This document shows positions 18,231 through 27,660 of a stretch of 64,000 nt of DNA, in pieces. The stretch comes from Moritella sp. F3. Its GTDB lineage: Bacteria; Pseudomonadota; Gammaproteobacteria; Enterobacterales; Moritellaceae. Position 1 is the stretch's first letter, and each line of letters begins with the position of its first letter. Location of the stretch: the NCBI RefSeq assembly GCF_015082335.1, contig NZ_BLRL01000001.1, positions 496,001 through 560,000 on the forward strand. Direction: 5' to 3'. A model generated the notes under the pieces. The model searched no databases. It was not told the origin of the DNA and saw nothing but the letters and a program-made list of their open reading frames with translations. The position numbers and the translations under genes were made by a program.

Positions 18231-18980
18231 ATGAAAAGATTGATTGCTCATCGTGGAATGTCATCACTGGCTCCAGAAAATACATTAGCCGCATTTTCTT
18301 TATGTAAAGAACATAATATCCAATGGTTCGAATGTGACGTGGATATTTTAAAAGACGGTACGATCATTGTTTCTCATGACGATACACTCGACCGTTGTAC
18401 AGATAAGAGCGGTCAGTTATGTAAAATCAGCCATGCCGATATCGAAAATATCGATGCTGGTAGCTGGTTTGCAGATGAATTCATTGGTGAAAAACTGCCT
18501 ACGCTACAAGAGCTAATTGCCCTAGCCAATAAGCTTGAACTAAATATGAATATCGAAATTAAATCATGTGCAGCAAGTGCAGCATTAAGCTATGTACTGA
18601 TTGATAACTTAATTGCTGGTCTAAAAGATCTGAACCCTGAACGTGAACTGATCGTATCAAGCTTCAACCACCTAGCCCTCACCGAATTTAAACGTCGTAG
18701 CCCAGAAACCCAAGTTGCTTGCTTATTTGAAAGCCACACGTTGTGGGACGATTGGAACTCAATTCTAGATTGGTGTAATGCAGATTACATCCACCCAGAA
18801 GACAAAGGTTTAACCCAAGAAATGGTGCACAAATTTAAAGCCGCTGGTTTTAAAGTTAACGTATGGACGGTAAACGACCTTGCGCGTGCCAATCAACTAT
18901 TCAACTGGGGCGTTGACGGTATTTGTACCGATATCGCCCATAAATTCCCATCAAAATACAAAACACTAGGTAACAAATAA
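18231..18980 (+). CDS. Glycerophosphodiester phosphodiesterase (UgpQ/GlpQ type)
   Basis: 249 residues. AHRGMSSLAPENTLAAF at the N-terminus and FECDVDILKDGTIIVSHDDTLDRCT carry the conserved His, Glu and Asp of the GDPD family; ELNMNIEIKS and KVNVWTVND complete the barrel. No signal peptide, so it is a cytoplasmic UgpQ-like enzyme that splits glycerophosphodiesters to glycerol-3-phosphate and an alcohol. AAAGG precedes the ATG. Its stop overlaps the start of the transporter gene (TAATG), so the two are translationally coupled. Confidence 0.9.
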   Translation: MKRLIAHRGMSSLAPENTLAAFSLCKEHNIQWFECDVDILKDGTIIVSHDDTLDRCTDKSGQLCKISHADIENIDAGSWFADEFIGEKLPTLQELIALANKLELNMNIEIKSCAASAALSYVLIDNLIAGLKDLNPERELIVSSFNHLALTEFKRRSPETQVACLFESHTLWDDWNSILDWCNADYIHPEDKGLTQEMVHKFKAAGFKVNVWTVNDLARANQLFNWGVDGICTDIAHKFPSKYKTLGNK

Positions 18981-20275
18981 TGAGCTTATTAGGAAAAATC
19001 GGCTTCGATTCAAAAACCCGATTTTACGGTTTTTTGTCTGTCGTACTATCAGGACAAATCATTTACTCTGCTTTTGAAGCATTTAAAGGTACGTTTTATA
19101 ACTTACTGCTTGAAGTACTAAACATCGATAATACGCAAATGGGTGTATTGTTTACCTTAATTGGTTCTGCAATGTTTTTCTACATTCCAGCGGGTTGGGT
19201 AAACAACCGTTTCTCTGTGCGTTCGATTCTAATGACCAGTATGTTCATTCGCTTTTTGAGCATGATGGCCATCATTATCTTCCAACCAGAATTTACCTAC
19301 TTGATCGTTATTGCCGGACTTTGGGGTCTAATCGATGCGATCTTCTGGCCAGCGGTTGTTAATGGCGTTAACTTAATGTCAGGTGATAACAACAAGGGGA
19401 TGGCATTTGGTTTATTAGAGTCTATCCGCCGCGCGACAGAAATGAGTATGAACGCAATTATCGTTGGTATCATGGCGCTAGTCAGTGGTTCAATCTTAAT
19501 TTTCCAAGGCGCGATCGTATTCTATACGCTACTTATCCTGCCTATGATCTTCTGTGTATGGAAATTCGTACCAGACAATCAATTAGAAGTTAAAGCTGGC
19601 GAAAGTAAAAACAAAGCCGCATTACAAGGTTTATTCTACGTATTGAAAATGCCAACAGTATGGTTAGCAGCACTTACGTCGCTAACAGTTTACTGGACTT
19701 ACATTACACTTATCTACACTGTACCGTACTTACAAGCTGTATTCGGCTTAACAACGGCAGAAGCGGCTATCTTCGGTATCATTAACACTGGTGCGATGGG
19801 TGTTGTTGCTGGTCTTGTAGCTGGTTCGATTGCTGATTTTGTATTTAAGTCATCGATTAAAATGATGTTGTGTGCACTTGGCCTTACAGTTGTCTGTTTA
19901 GGTATTACAATTTTACTGCCTAAATCAGCTGAAATGTTAGTAATGAACATGATCCTACTAATGTGTTTTTCGTTTAGTATCTTCCTAGCAAAAGGCATTA
20001 TCTTAGCGCCGATTGCTGAAGCTGGCGTACCAAAAGAATTCAGTGGCGCAGCGATGAGTGTTGGTTCATTCGCAGCCTATGCATCTGTATTCTGGGCTTA
20101 CGCACTAAACGGTTGGATCATTGATACTTACCCTGCGATTCAAGCTTACCAAATGATCTTTGGTATTGGTTTAAGTGTATCGGCATTTGGTATGTTCACT
20201 GCAATTTGTCTGCTGTTATTAAAACGCAAACAAGGTGATGGCGATATCTCTGCAGATGACGCAACACCAGCTTAA
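18980..20275 (+). CDS. Major facilitator superfamily transporter, coupled to GDPD
   Basis: 431 residues with about 12 hydrophobic helices and a charged C-terminal tail (KRKQGDGDISADD). The first cytoplasmic loop has AGWVNNRFSVRS, the MFS loop 2-3 motif. The start codon overlaps the GDPD stop, so a role in importing glycerophosphodiesters or glycerol-3-phosphate for that enzyme is the natural inference. Sequence similarity to GlpT itself is not obvious, so the substrate remains open. A terminator follows directly. Confidence 0.82.
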   Translation: MSLLGKIGFDSKTRFYGFLSVVLSGQIIYSAFEAFKGTFYNLLLEVLNIDNTQMGVLFTLIGSAMFFYIPAGWVNNRFSVRSILMTSMFIRFLSMMAIIIFQPEFTYLIVIAGLWGLIDAIFWPAVVNGVNLMSGDNNKGMAFGLLESIRRATEMSMNAIIVGIMALVSGSILIFQGAIVFYTLLILPMIFCVWKFVPDNQLEVKAGESKNKAALQGLFYVLKMPTVWLAALTSLTVYWTYITLIYTVPYLQAVFGLTTAEAAIFGIINTGAMGVVAGLVAGSIADFVFKSSIKMMLCALGLTVVCLGITILLPKSAEMLVMNMILLMCFSFSIFLAKGIILAPIAEAGVPKEFSGAAMSVGSFAAYASVFWAYALNGWIIDTYPAIQAYQMIFGIGLSVSAFGMFTAICLLLLKRKQGDGDISADDATPA

Positions 20276-20291
20276 TATTTGAATCTAAAAT

Positions 20292-20321
20292 AAAATAGCC
20301 GCAACAATTGCGGCTATTTTT
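20292..20321 (+). terminator. Rho-independent terminator of GDPD-MFS operon
   Basis: AAAATAGCCGCAA (20292-20304) pairs with TTGCGGCTATTTT (20308-20320) around a 3-base loop, followed by T. It begins 16 bp after the MFS stop. Confidence 0.9.
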
Positions 20322-20367
20322 AAAGCGCTGTACACTTAATTATTGAAACTAAGCAACAGCGGCCTGT

Positions 20368-20712
20368 ATGATACTCACCAATTTAAAAGCTCTATTCATT
20401 TCTATTACTTGCTTGACCCTTACCGCTTGTAGCCTATTCGATATCCAGCCATTAGATGGCACCTCTAACGTCATTAAAATTTATGATGCATATGAACATC
20501 TCGAACACTGTGTATATGTTGATGAGTTGATTGGCTCTGAAGGGACTTGGTATAATTATCTATTTATTTCCAACAAAGACCTCACGCTTGGCAGTATCCA
20601 TGATTTAAAAAATCAAGCCAATGCCATGGGCGCTAATGCTATCCACATTCAATATAACTTGAGCTTTAATACATCGGTAACCTTTTTCGCTCAAGCTTAT
20701 CACTGCCCGTAA
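20368..20712 (+). CDS. DUF4156 family lipoprotein
   Basis: 114 residues with a lipoprotein signal: hydrophobic stretch then LTAC|S, Cys at about 21. The mature part contains an ELIGSEG segment, LKNQANAMGANAIHI and a Cys near the C-terminus, the pattern of the DUF4156 family of small envelope lipoproteins. Function unknown. It ends 15 bp before the convergent barrel-like gene. Confidence 0.75.
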   Translation: MILTNLKALFISITCLTLTACSLFDIQPLDGTSNVIKIYDAYEHLEHCVYVDELIGSEGTWYNYLFISNKDLTLGSIHDLKNQANAMGANAIHIQYNLSFNTSVTFFAQAYHCP

Positions 20713-20727
20713 TGCCCAGTATTAACA

Positions 20728-21636
20728 TCAATCCCCGTAATAACTGATTAAGCTAAAAATAATACCAACCTCTGTTTTAAAGTCATTTGACTGATTAAAT
20801 TCAGTAAATGGTTCGACTTCAAAGTACATCCATGATTTATACAGTAGGTTTCGATAACGAATTGAAATAAAATAACTTTCATGAGGAATATCATCTGCGT
20901 TATTGCTTTTATTATACTGAACACCGCTGACGAGTAACTGATCTTCTCCAGTCGGTTTAATATGATAAAAGCCTATCTTTCGTCGGCTATTTGATTCGGT
21001 CTGGCGTTTTTGCCAGTTTGCAGATAAAGATAGAGCACTTTCTTCAAGCTGATAAGCTGTTGTAGTTTTTATACTTGGTTCCAAACCATCTTCTAAAAAA
21101 TAATCCAAACGAGGTTGCAAGCTAAAAGTAACCTGTTGCACCTGCCAATTAAATTTCATTTCACTGCGAAGATAAACCTGGCTGCGACTAAAACCTACTC
21201 TATTTTTGACAGAACGTTGTTGATTAAATTGTTTAACGTATTGAAAAGCAATGTTTACATCCTCTTGCTCGTCATTAATATGATTAGACTCATAATCTAA
21301 CAACTGTTCATCTTCTTCATCATCATTATCAATGACTAAAGACAATCTTTCACTCCATTGCGGTAAGTTCAACGACACCTTAAAATTGACATCAACATCA
21401 TCTAAGTCTGCAGTACGAGGTAACCAAGATAACTGTAAATAACCTTTAGCGGAAGCCTCATCACTGTCTCTATCACTACCAATAGCATCAAACCAAGAAG
21501 CCGTGCCTTGCATCATGGTATTAAGCTGGTCTTGCAGGACGTCAGCCGTTGGTAAATCTTCTTCCGCTAAAGCAGTCTCTTCAGAGAGGGCCCTAGAAGA
21601 GGCTAATAAACAAATACAGGCAACGATTACTTTCAT
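20728..21636 (-). CDS. Uncharacterised secreted, probably outer-membrane protein
   Basis: 302 residues. Short signal peptide (MKVIVACICLLASSRALS). After an acidic helical region (residues 20-60) there are many alternating hydrophobic strands (GYLQLSWLP, VYLRSEMKFNW, YFISIRYRNLLY), which suggests an outer-membrane barrel. An unusual acidic loop, DNDDEEDEQLLDYES, may be extracellular and bind cations. It does not end in the usual aromatic residue. No family recognised; MAPEG lies upstream on the same strand, 19 bp away. Confidence 0.6.
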   Translation of the reverse strand: MKVIVACICLLASSRALSEETALAEEDLPTADVLQDQLNTMMQGTASWFDAIGSDRDSDEASAKGYLQLSWLPRTADLDDVDVNFKVSLNLPQWSERLSLVIDNDDEEDEQLLDYESNHINDEQEDVNIAFQYVKQFNQQRSVKNRVGFSRSQVYLRSEMKFNWQVQQVTFSLQPRLDYFLEDGLEPSIKTTTAYQLEESALSLSANWQKRQTESNSRRKIGFYHIKPTGEDQLLVSGVQYNKSNNADDIPHESYFISIRYRNLLYKSWMYFEVEPFTEFNQSNDFKTEVGIIFSLISYYGD

Positions 21637-21655
21637 GTGTGATTAAGCCATTAAA

Positions 21656-22078
21656 TCAGAGGTTCATTACTATCTGCACACTGGTTTGAATTAACAGTAT
21701 TAACATAACCACTAAAGATAGTGCAAACGCACGTAAACGGTGGGGGATATAGTTAGTACCGACATGCACATAAGCATGTATGTATCTAAACACCACGTAT
21801 GCAACTGACAGTCCAATAGCAAAACTATTCACTGCGCCCACCAGCACCGTAATAATACACAAACCGTAAAATACCAGCGGAGATTCAAACTGGTTATCTA
21901 AGTTATTAGATACTTGTACGACATCTTCCGGCCAAGCTTTGTTGTTTAAAGCGGTTTTATTAAAATCGACGGCCTTGGCTTTAATCGCTTTTGACTTACG
22001 TGTTATCAATAGAATATACAGTGATATAACTAACAGCATATGTCCAAGTAGTGGATATAAAATGGTTATTCCATCCAT
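21656..22078 (-). CDS. MAPEG family membrane protein
   Basis: 140 residues with four transmembrane helices. The central region NNLDNQFESPLVFYGLCI followed by YVVFRYIHAYVHVGTN is typical of the MAPEG family (eicosanoid and glutathione metabolism, PF01124). In bacteria such proteins are thought to act as membrane glutathione transferases; the substrate is not known. It precedes the barrel-like gene by 19 bp on the same strand and may share its transcript. Confidence 0.85.
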   Translation of the reverse strand: MDGITILYPLLGHMLLVISLYILLITRKSKAIKAKAVDFNKTALNNKAWPEDVVQVSNNLDNQFESPLVFYGLCIITVLVGAVNSFAIGLSVAYVVFRYIHAYVHVGTNYIPHRLRAFALSLVVMLILLIQTSVQIVMNL

Positions 22079-22263
22079 AGTGGTCTTCCCTTTTGCGTGT
22101 AAGATTTAATTAATCGACTCATTTAGTATTAATTCGCTATTCGTTAACGATTAATGAGAGATCAAATAGGTATAAAGTAAAAGCCAAACAATGGGAAATG
22201 ATTAATCACAATTGAATTAAATAAGTGAGGAAAGAGTGACAGGTGTCGAATAAAGAGTTAAAT

Positions 22264-22292
22264 AAAAAAGCCCCAGTGAAAACAGAGGCTTT
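22264..22292 (-). terminator. Probable grcA terminator
   Basis: On the minus strand an AAAGCC arm pairs with GGCTTT, with further partial pairing inside, followed by a run of six T. It is 80 bp after the grcA stop. Confidence 0.6.
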
Positions 22293-22373
22293 AGGGACGT
22301 AATTAAGTAATACCCTTGATCATACCGCTAAGCAGTAAATACAATGGCCTTTAAACTACATCTTAAAACAGCA

Positions 22374-22760
22374 TTACATTGTTTTAGAGAATGTACGGCT
22401 GATAACGTCTTGTTGCTGCTCAGGTGTTAATGAGTTAAAGCGCACAGCATAACCCGATACACGGATTGTTAATTGTGGGTAAGCACTTGGGTTTTTAATT
22501 GCGTCTTCAAGGGTTTCACGTGTTAGTACGTTCACGTTTAGGTGCTGACCACCTTCAATTTTTGCAGGTTCTTCAATTGCCACATCACGTGACTCAAAGT
22601 TACCCAGCTCAGCTAAAGTAACAACTGCATCTTGAGCGATAAAATCATCCACGGTACCAATACATCTTGCTTTTTCAGCACTGTTATCAATGAGCCAAAT
22701 TGAATTATTAAGACGCTGATCGTCAGCTTTTGTGATTTGAATACCTTGTAATTTACTCAT
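22374..22760 (-). CDS. grcA: Autonomous glycyl radical cofactor GrcA
   Basis: 128 residues. The C-terminus [20 protein letters not shown] is the glycyl-radical loop (RVSGYAV) shared with pyruvate formate-lyase; [11 protein letters not shown] is also typical. GrcA (YfiD) replaces an oxygen-damaged PFL radical domain when cells become microaerobic. The ribosome binding site AAGAAGG lies inside the 3' arm of a 14-bp leader hairpin (22770-22806). No perfect FNR box is visible in the 150 bp upstream. Confidence 0.95.
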   Translation of the reverse strand: MSKLQGIQITKADDQRLNNSIWLIDNSAEKARCIGTVDDFIAQDAVVTLAELGNFESRDVAIEEPAKIEGGQHLNVNVLTRETLEDAIKNPSAYPQLTIRVSGYAVRFNSLTPEQQQDVISRTFSKTM

Positions 22761-22769
22761 TGTTTTACC

Positions 22770-22806
22770 TTCTTGTTGTATGGATTAGCTCACCATACAA
22801 CAAGAA
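22770..22806 (-). promoter_or_regulatory. Leader hairpin overlapping grcA ribosome binding site
   Basis: On the minus strand TTCTTGTTGTATGG, a 9-base loop, then CCATACAACAAGAA form a perfect 14-bp stem. The Shine-Dalgarno AAGAAGG begins within the 3' arm, 9 bases before the start codon. This could control translation or protect the mRNA. Confidence 0.6.
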
Positions 22807-22913
22807 ACCTTAATAAGACAAGGGTTAATGGGAAATAAATTAATACTTTATGGGTAGTTTGAATTTCTGTGTGTTTTAAGTTAATAGTGCGTTAATTAGC
22901 AACCTTAATCCTG

Positions 22914-23471
22914 TTAAAAAACACGTTTTCTAACACTCTGAAAAGCATCTTGGCAGCTAACAAACCAATGTGGTACAGCTGCGCCACAACCTGCAGATTT
23001 AACCCGTGGGTGGGTTTTCATTATCACCCTAAAATTATGCTCTTGAACTGGATCAACATCGACAAACAAGATGTGCTTGCCTTTTTCTAGTAAGGTTTGA
23101 AATCGAGTAAAGCGAGAGTTCGGTTTTTTGAAACCTAAAAATCCACCTTCCCAGGTGCAAAAAATAAAACAGCAAAGCGCGATAATAATGAATGTTTCCC
23201 AACCAACAGGACCATAATGCCAGCCTGCTAAATAAGGGATCACCAAAGCCGCTAACGCTAACAAACTGCCAATACCAGCACCGATACCCGTCCCTTTAAC
23301 AACGTTTTGTTTAAATAAAGGGTCTACGTTATTCAGTTTATGCTCTGAAATACTCGCGTTATCTAAGCTTAATACGTGGATTTGAGGTTCTGTAAACCCC
23401 TCTTCTTCAAGTTCCTTTTCAACCAAGACTAGTTCATTCAGGTCATCCGTTATGTAATAGTGTCTTAACAT
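22914..23471 (-). CDS. Uncharacterised membrane protein with two helices
   Basis: 185 residues from ATG 23469-23471; AGGTGG lies about 9 bases before it. An N-terminal soluble part (DDLNELVLVEKELEEEGFTE) resembles the small alpha/beta sensor region of stress-type membrane proteins. A Gly-rich helix at about 65-85 and a second at about 96-113 follow, then a cytoplasmic tail with LEKGKHILFVDVD and a Cys. It is transcribed in the same direction as the BaeSR-like pair, 109 bp downstream. Function unknown. Confidence 0.6.
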   Translation of the reverse strand: MLRHYYITDDLNELVLVEKELEEEGFTEPQIHVLSLDNASISEHKLNNVDPLFKQNVVKGTGIGAGIGSLLALAALVIPYLAGWHYGPVGWETFIIIALCCFIFCTWEGGFLGFKKPNSRFTRFQTLLEKGKHILFVDVDPVQEHNFRVIMKTHPRVKSAGCGAAVPHWFVSCQDAFQSVRKRVF

Positions 23472-23580
23472 ATGATTCACCACCTAATACATCAGTAATC
23501 ATGACAACAAAAACGTATTTACTTGCTAAACCTTAGTTTGCTTATCCATATAAGTGAAGTACACAAGGCGAATAAAATGA

Positions 23581-24315
23581 TTATAAGACTAATTTATAAC
23601 CAACACTATAAACCGACTGCACGAGATCCATATCTGGTTTAATTTCATTTAACTTTTTGCGTAGCTTTTTCACGTGACTATCGATAGTGCGCTCACTTAC
23701 GACACGATGATCTTGATAGACCTTATCAATAAGCTGTAAACGAGAAAATATTTGCCCTGGGTTATGAGCTAATATCTGTAATAAATTGAATTCAATTGCG
23801 GTTAATTCTACTGGACTACCAAAGATATGCGCTTGGTATTTATCTGGATCTAATTCAATCGCGCTAAGTGTATCAGTCGACCCCATCGCGACACTACCTG
23901 AAATATGACCCGCTACATGATTCAATATAGCACCCGTTTGATTGACGGGCTGCGACTGCGTTCGTCTTAATACTGCCTTTACCCTTGCCACAACTTCACG
24001 GGGTGAGAACGGTTTACAAATATAATCATCTGCACCTAGTTCCAAACCGATAAGCCGATCTATCTCATCAACCTTCGCGGTGAGCATTATAATCGGTACT
24101 GCTGAAAATTGGCGTATCTCTCGGCACAAGGTGATGCCATCTTTACCTGGTAGCATGAGATCTAACAAAATCAAATCAAAAGCCTGATCACGGACAAGTT
24201 CAATAACACTATTACCATCATGCACCATGACACTCGTTAAATTTGATTGCAGCAAATAATCCGCTAATAGCTGGGCAATCTTTACTTCATCTTCAACGAT
24301 TAATACCTTTGACAT
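23581..24315 (-). CDS. OmpR-family response regulator, BaeR-like
   Basis: 244 residues. Receiver domain with acidic pocket (VEDE), phosphoacceptor Asp52 in LILLDLMLPGKDG, Thr/Lys switch (MLTAK, CKPFSPREV). The C-terminal winged helix DNA-binding domain ends in RTIDSHVKKLRKKL and SVYSVGYKLVL. The overall wording matches BaeR. The linker is about 25 residues longer than usual (GHISGSVAMGSTDTLSAIE). It is 28 bp after the sensor kinase gene, with which it forms a two-component pair probably sensing envelope stress. Confidence 0.88.
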   Translation of the reverse strand: MSKVLIVEDEVKIAQLLADYLLQSNLTSVMVHDGNSVIELVRDQAFDLILLDLMLPGKDGITLCREIRQFSAVPIIMLTAKVDEIDRLIGLELGADDYICKPFSPREVVARVKAVLRRTQSQPVNQTGAILNHVAGHISGSVAMGSTDTLSAIELDPDKYQAHIFGSPVELTAIEFNLLQILAHNPGQIFSRLQLIDKVYQDHRVVSERTIDSHVKKLRKKLNEIKPDMDLVQSVYSVGYKLVL

Positions 24316-24343
24316 GTTCCCTCACTTATCAGTATTAATAGGA

Positions 24344-25954
24344 CTAATTTAAGGGTAATGTAATTCGTATACCTAATCCACCTTGCTGTGATGAAAAAGC
24401 CTGTATAGAACCTTGATGGGCATGCACTATATTCTTACAAAGAGCCAATCCCAAACCTGAACCACCCGTTTTACGATTACGTGAGCTTTCTACCCGATAC
24501 AAATGTTCGAATAACTTCGCCAGCGCACTGTCGGGAACAGCAGGTATAGTGTCTTCAATAATAATCTCAGCGCTTTGTTTATGCTTAATTAAAGCAACGA
24601 ATACCTCACCCGGTGCATCGGTGTATTTAAGACAGTTTGACAGCAGGTTATCTAACAGTTGATTAATACGCGTTTCGTCTGCCCATACGATAGCGGGAGT
24701 ATCGCCAAATTGCGCATTAATCAGCAACCCTTTATCCGCTAATATAGTCTGATGACGACCTAAGTTTTGACTCACTAATTGCGTCAAATCCAAAGCCTTT
24801 TTTTGATAACGTAATGCCCCTATTTCAGCATTAGTCAGTTCATTAAGATCATTAATCAGTTTTTGTAAATGCGCAACTTCTTCAGATAAAGACAATAGAC
24901 CAGCCTTATTTAATGGCCGAATACCATCCTCCATCGCCTCTATTTCGCCTTTCACTATCGCTAATGGAGTTCTGAGTTCGTGCGAAATATCAGCCAGCCA
25001 ACGTTTCCTAGAATCCTCATTCTGCTCGAGCGTAGCGGCAAGATCATTAAAGTTACGCGCCAATGTAGCCAGCTCATCACGCCCCACAACATCTAATCGC
25101 GTTTTTAACTCGCCCTTATTTAATTTAACCACCGCCTTTTTTAGTTTAGTGATAGGTAAGACAAAATGCCGAGATAATGGCACTGTGATCATAAAAGTAA
25201 GTACAAAAACACCAATAATAATAGCCGCTATGTTCTGATTATTTTCAGCCACAAAAGCAATGTCAAATTCATCTGTTAACGCCTTACTCGGCGGTAATGC
25301 GATGTAACCAATAATTTCACCATCAAGCATGATTGCCTTGGTATTATAGTTATCCTTAAATCGACCAATGAGACTGAGCTTAGCTTTATTTAATAAACTC
25401 ACTCTTTGCTCATCACGCTGTTTTTGTGGACTGAAGTTCCCTTGTCTATCAGCATAAATATCAGTATTTTCATCAACAGGATAGTGTAATCCTTGTGCTG
25501 ATAACGCTAATATCATAGGCCAATAAGCAACGCCACTCCTACTTTGCCTCGGTCTTGGCGGCGGCCTATGTTCAAGTCCTCTTGGCGCCCTGTTTCTCGC
25601 ATCGTTAAATTTAGTTCGTTCAGGGTGAGCATCAAATCTGTCATTATTAGGTCGATTGATACCAAGACTATGCTCATTCGGTCTATGGTTATTGCCGCGC
25701 TCATCTCGTCGTGATGATGGCAACGGAGGTGGAGGGGGTCGACGAGAAGATGCTACAAGTGTCTCCCAACTGCCTTTTTCTTGATAGAAATTAGCAAGAT
25801 TATCCGCTAACAGTTGCATACTTTGAAGCTGGCGTTGATTAACGTAATTCAACATTCCACGATCAAAACTCCACTGCATCAAAGCATACAAAAGTGATAA
25901 CACCATCGCGCTGGTCAGTAATAAAATAAGTAATAGCTTAGGAAATATACGCAT
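24344..25954 (-). CDS. Sensor histidine kinase, BaeS-like, with Pro/Arg-rich periplasmic insert
   Basis: 536 residues. TM1 at about 7-27; a periplasmic region of about 210 residues; TM2 at about 242-262; HAMP at about 263-315; HisKA with His325 in ADISHELRTP; ATPase domain with N-box DNLLSNCLKY and G-box GGSGLGLAL. The periplasmic region holds a low-complexity stretch (about 71-137) of Pro, Arg, Asn and His, including PPPPPLP, absent from E. coli BaeS as I know it. It precedes the regulator gene by 28 bp and is divergent from the di-heme peroxidase gene. Confidence 0.88.
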   Translation of the reverse strand: MRIFPKLLLILLLTSAMVLSLLYALMQWSFDRGMLNYVNQRQLQSMQLLADNLANFYQEKGSWETLVASSRRPPPPPLPSSRRDERGNNHRPNEHSLGINRPNNDRFDAHPERTKFNDARNRAPRGLEHRPPPRPRQSRSGVAYWPMILALSAQGLHYPVDENTDIYADRQGNFSPQKQRDEQRVSLLNKAKLSLIGRFKDNYNTKAIMLDGEIIGYIALPPSKALTDEFDIAFVAENNQNIAAIIIGVFVLTFMITVPLSRHFVLPITKLKKAVVKLNKGELKTRLDVVGRDELATLARNFNDLAATLEQNEDSRKRWLADISHELRTPLAIVKGEIEAMEDGIRPLNKAGLLSLSEEVAHLQKLINDLNELTNAEIGALRYQKKALDLTQLVSQNLGRHQTILADKGLLINAQFGDTPAIVWADETRINQLLDNLLSNCLKYTDAPGEVFVALIKHKQSAEIIIEDTIPAVPDSALAKLFEHLYRVESSRNRKTGGSGLGLALCKNIVHAHQGSIQAFSSQQGGLGIRITLPLN

Positions 25955-26115
25955 CGAGTCTCCTGTTGGTATCTCTAAGTTATACCCTTAAATGACAACA
26001 AAGTCTCAACTTAGCAGTTGCTTGCACATTTATTCCTTATTTATTGCATCGTTCTTCCATACTTACTCAGTAAACTGGATGTAATCAAATAAAATATGAA
26101 TGGATGGAATCTAAT

Positions 26116-27660
26116 ATGATATTTAAAGTAAAGCAGCCATTAACACTCGCAGTAATATTATCCCTACCATTAGCGTTATCAGGATGTGGCGACAGTGGTT
26201 CAGACAGCGAATCAAGTGACAGCAACATTGAACTAACCGAGTCAGACATGTCATTACAAACTGTCATCGATGATAAAAACCTTGATCGTTCAGCGATAGC
26301 AAACCGCGATATCCCCTCTATTACCTCTCCGCTTGCAAACTTGGGTAAAAAACTGTTTTTTAGCCAAAGCCTCGGCGGGGATTTTGATAGTGCTTGTGCC
26401 AGTTGCCACCACCCCACACTTGGGGGTGCTGATGCGTTAAGCCTGCCTATCGGGGTTGAATCAATCAATCCGCAGGTACTTGGCCAGGGACGAGAAAACA
26501 ATAGCGGCCTCCCTGTTGTTCCTCGTAACAGCCCAACCATATTCAATGTCGCGTTATGGGACAGCAGTTTATTTTGGGATTCTCGTGTAGAAAGCTTAGG
26601 TAAAGAGAATAATCAAAATGGGGCGGCATCTGGCATTAGTACACCTGACAGTGGCTTTGGTGTAGCAGATAGTAATGCAGGCTCGAACTTAGTGACAGCA
26701 CAAGCAAGATTCCCAGTTACTTCAAATGAAGAAATGAAAACAGCAGACTTTGAAGATGGCAGTAGTAATGATGTTATCCGCGATCACCTCGCTGCGCGCT
26801 TAGGTGATTATGACGAAGGGATTGGCGAATTAACCCGTAATCAATGGTTAGCCGAATTCCAAACGGCATTTAACAGTACTGCCGACGCTGAAGGTTTAGT
26901 TACATTTGAAAATACCGTAGAGGCGATTGGCGAGTATGAACGCTCAATGGTCTTTATCGATTCGCCGTGGCGTAATTATCTCGATGGCGATACAAACGCA
27001 TTAACAGAACAACAGAAACAAGGAGCACTATTATTCTTTAATGCCCCTGAAGATGGTGGTTCTGGCTGCTCTGCCTGTCACAGTGGTCCACTATTAAGTG
27101 ACGAACGCCATAACATCGTCGCCTTTCCACAAATAGGTATCGGTAAAGGCGATGGCACAAATAGTGATGATGACTTTGGCCGTGAGCGTGTCACTGGTGA
27201 TGCACAGGACAGGTACAACTTTCGCACCCCGAGTTTATTAAACATAGCAACAACAGCACCTTATGGTCATGCAGGGGCATTTAACTCACTCGAAAGAGTC
27301 GTGCGTCATTATAATAATCCAAATCGTAGTATTAATGATTACGCAAATGATAATGAATGGTGCCAATTAGCTCAATTTGATCATGTCGCCAACTGTACAA
27401 ACTTATACCCTAACGTGCGAACTAATGGCCAACTTGCGTTAGATAAACTCGACAATGAACGCCAAAATGGCACTTCACGATTACCCAACATTAACTTAAA
27501 TAATGACGAGATTGATCAGTTGGTAGCCTTTCTTGAAAGTTTGACAGATCCTTGTATTGAAGACCGTGATTGCCTTGCGGCTTGGATAGCAGATGAGACC
27601 ACGGATAACCCCGATGACCAAGTGCTTATTGGTACGGACATAAATGGCAATCCATTATAA
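26116..27660 (+). CDS. Di-heme cytochrome c peroxidase family lipoprotein
   Basis: 514 residues from ATG 26116 (GGA seven bases before); an ATG at 26104 is possible. Lipoprotein signal LSGC (Cys24), then a Ser/Asp-rich tether. Two heme c motifs: CASCH at about 94-98 and CSACH at about 318-322, as in bacterial di-heme peroxidase/MauG-type proteins. These reduce hydrogen peroxide or oxidise partner proteins in the periplasm. It is much longer than the usual 320-350 residues, with extra loops between the hemes and a Cys-bearing C-terminus. Confidence 0.85.
   Translation: MIFKVKQPLTLAVILSLPLALSGCGDSGSDSESSDSNIELTESDMSLQTVIDDKNLDRSAIANRDIPSITSPLANLGKKLFFSQSLGGDFDSACASCHHPTLGGADALSLPIGVESINPQVLGQGRENNSGLPVVPRNSPTIFNVALWDSSLFWDSRVESLGKENNQNGAASGISTPDSGFGVADSNAGSNLVTAQARFPVTSNEEMKTADFEDGSSNDVIRDHLAARLGDYDEGIGELTRNQWLAEFQTAFNSTADAEGLVTFENTVEAIGEYERSMVFIDSPWRNYLDGDTNALTEQQKQGALLFFNAPEDGGSGCSACHSGPLLSDERHNIVAFPQIGIGKGDGTNSDDDFGRERVTGDAQDRYNFRTPSLLNIATTAPYGHAGAFNSLERVVRHYNNPNRSINDYANDNEWCQLAQFDHVANCTNLYPNVRTNGQLALDKLDNERQNGTSRLPNINLNNDEIDQLVAFLESLTDPCIEDRDCLAAWIADETTDNPDDQVLIGTDINGNPL

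Noticed and set aside
26085..26546. Minus-strand frame of 153 codons over the peroxidase start
   Set aside because: It overlaps the start and first heme motif of the peroxidase on the other strand; the peroxidase has two CxxCH motifs and a lipobox.
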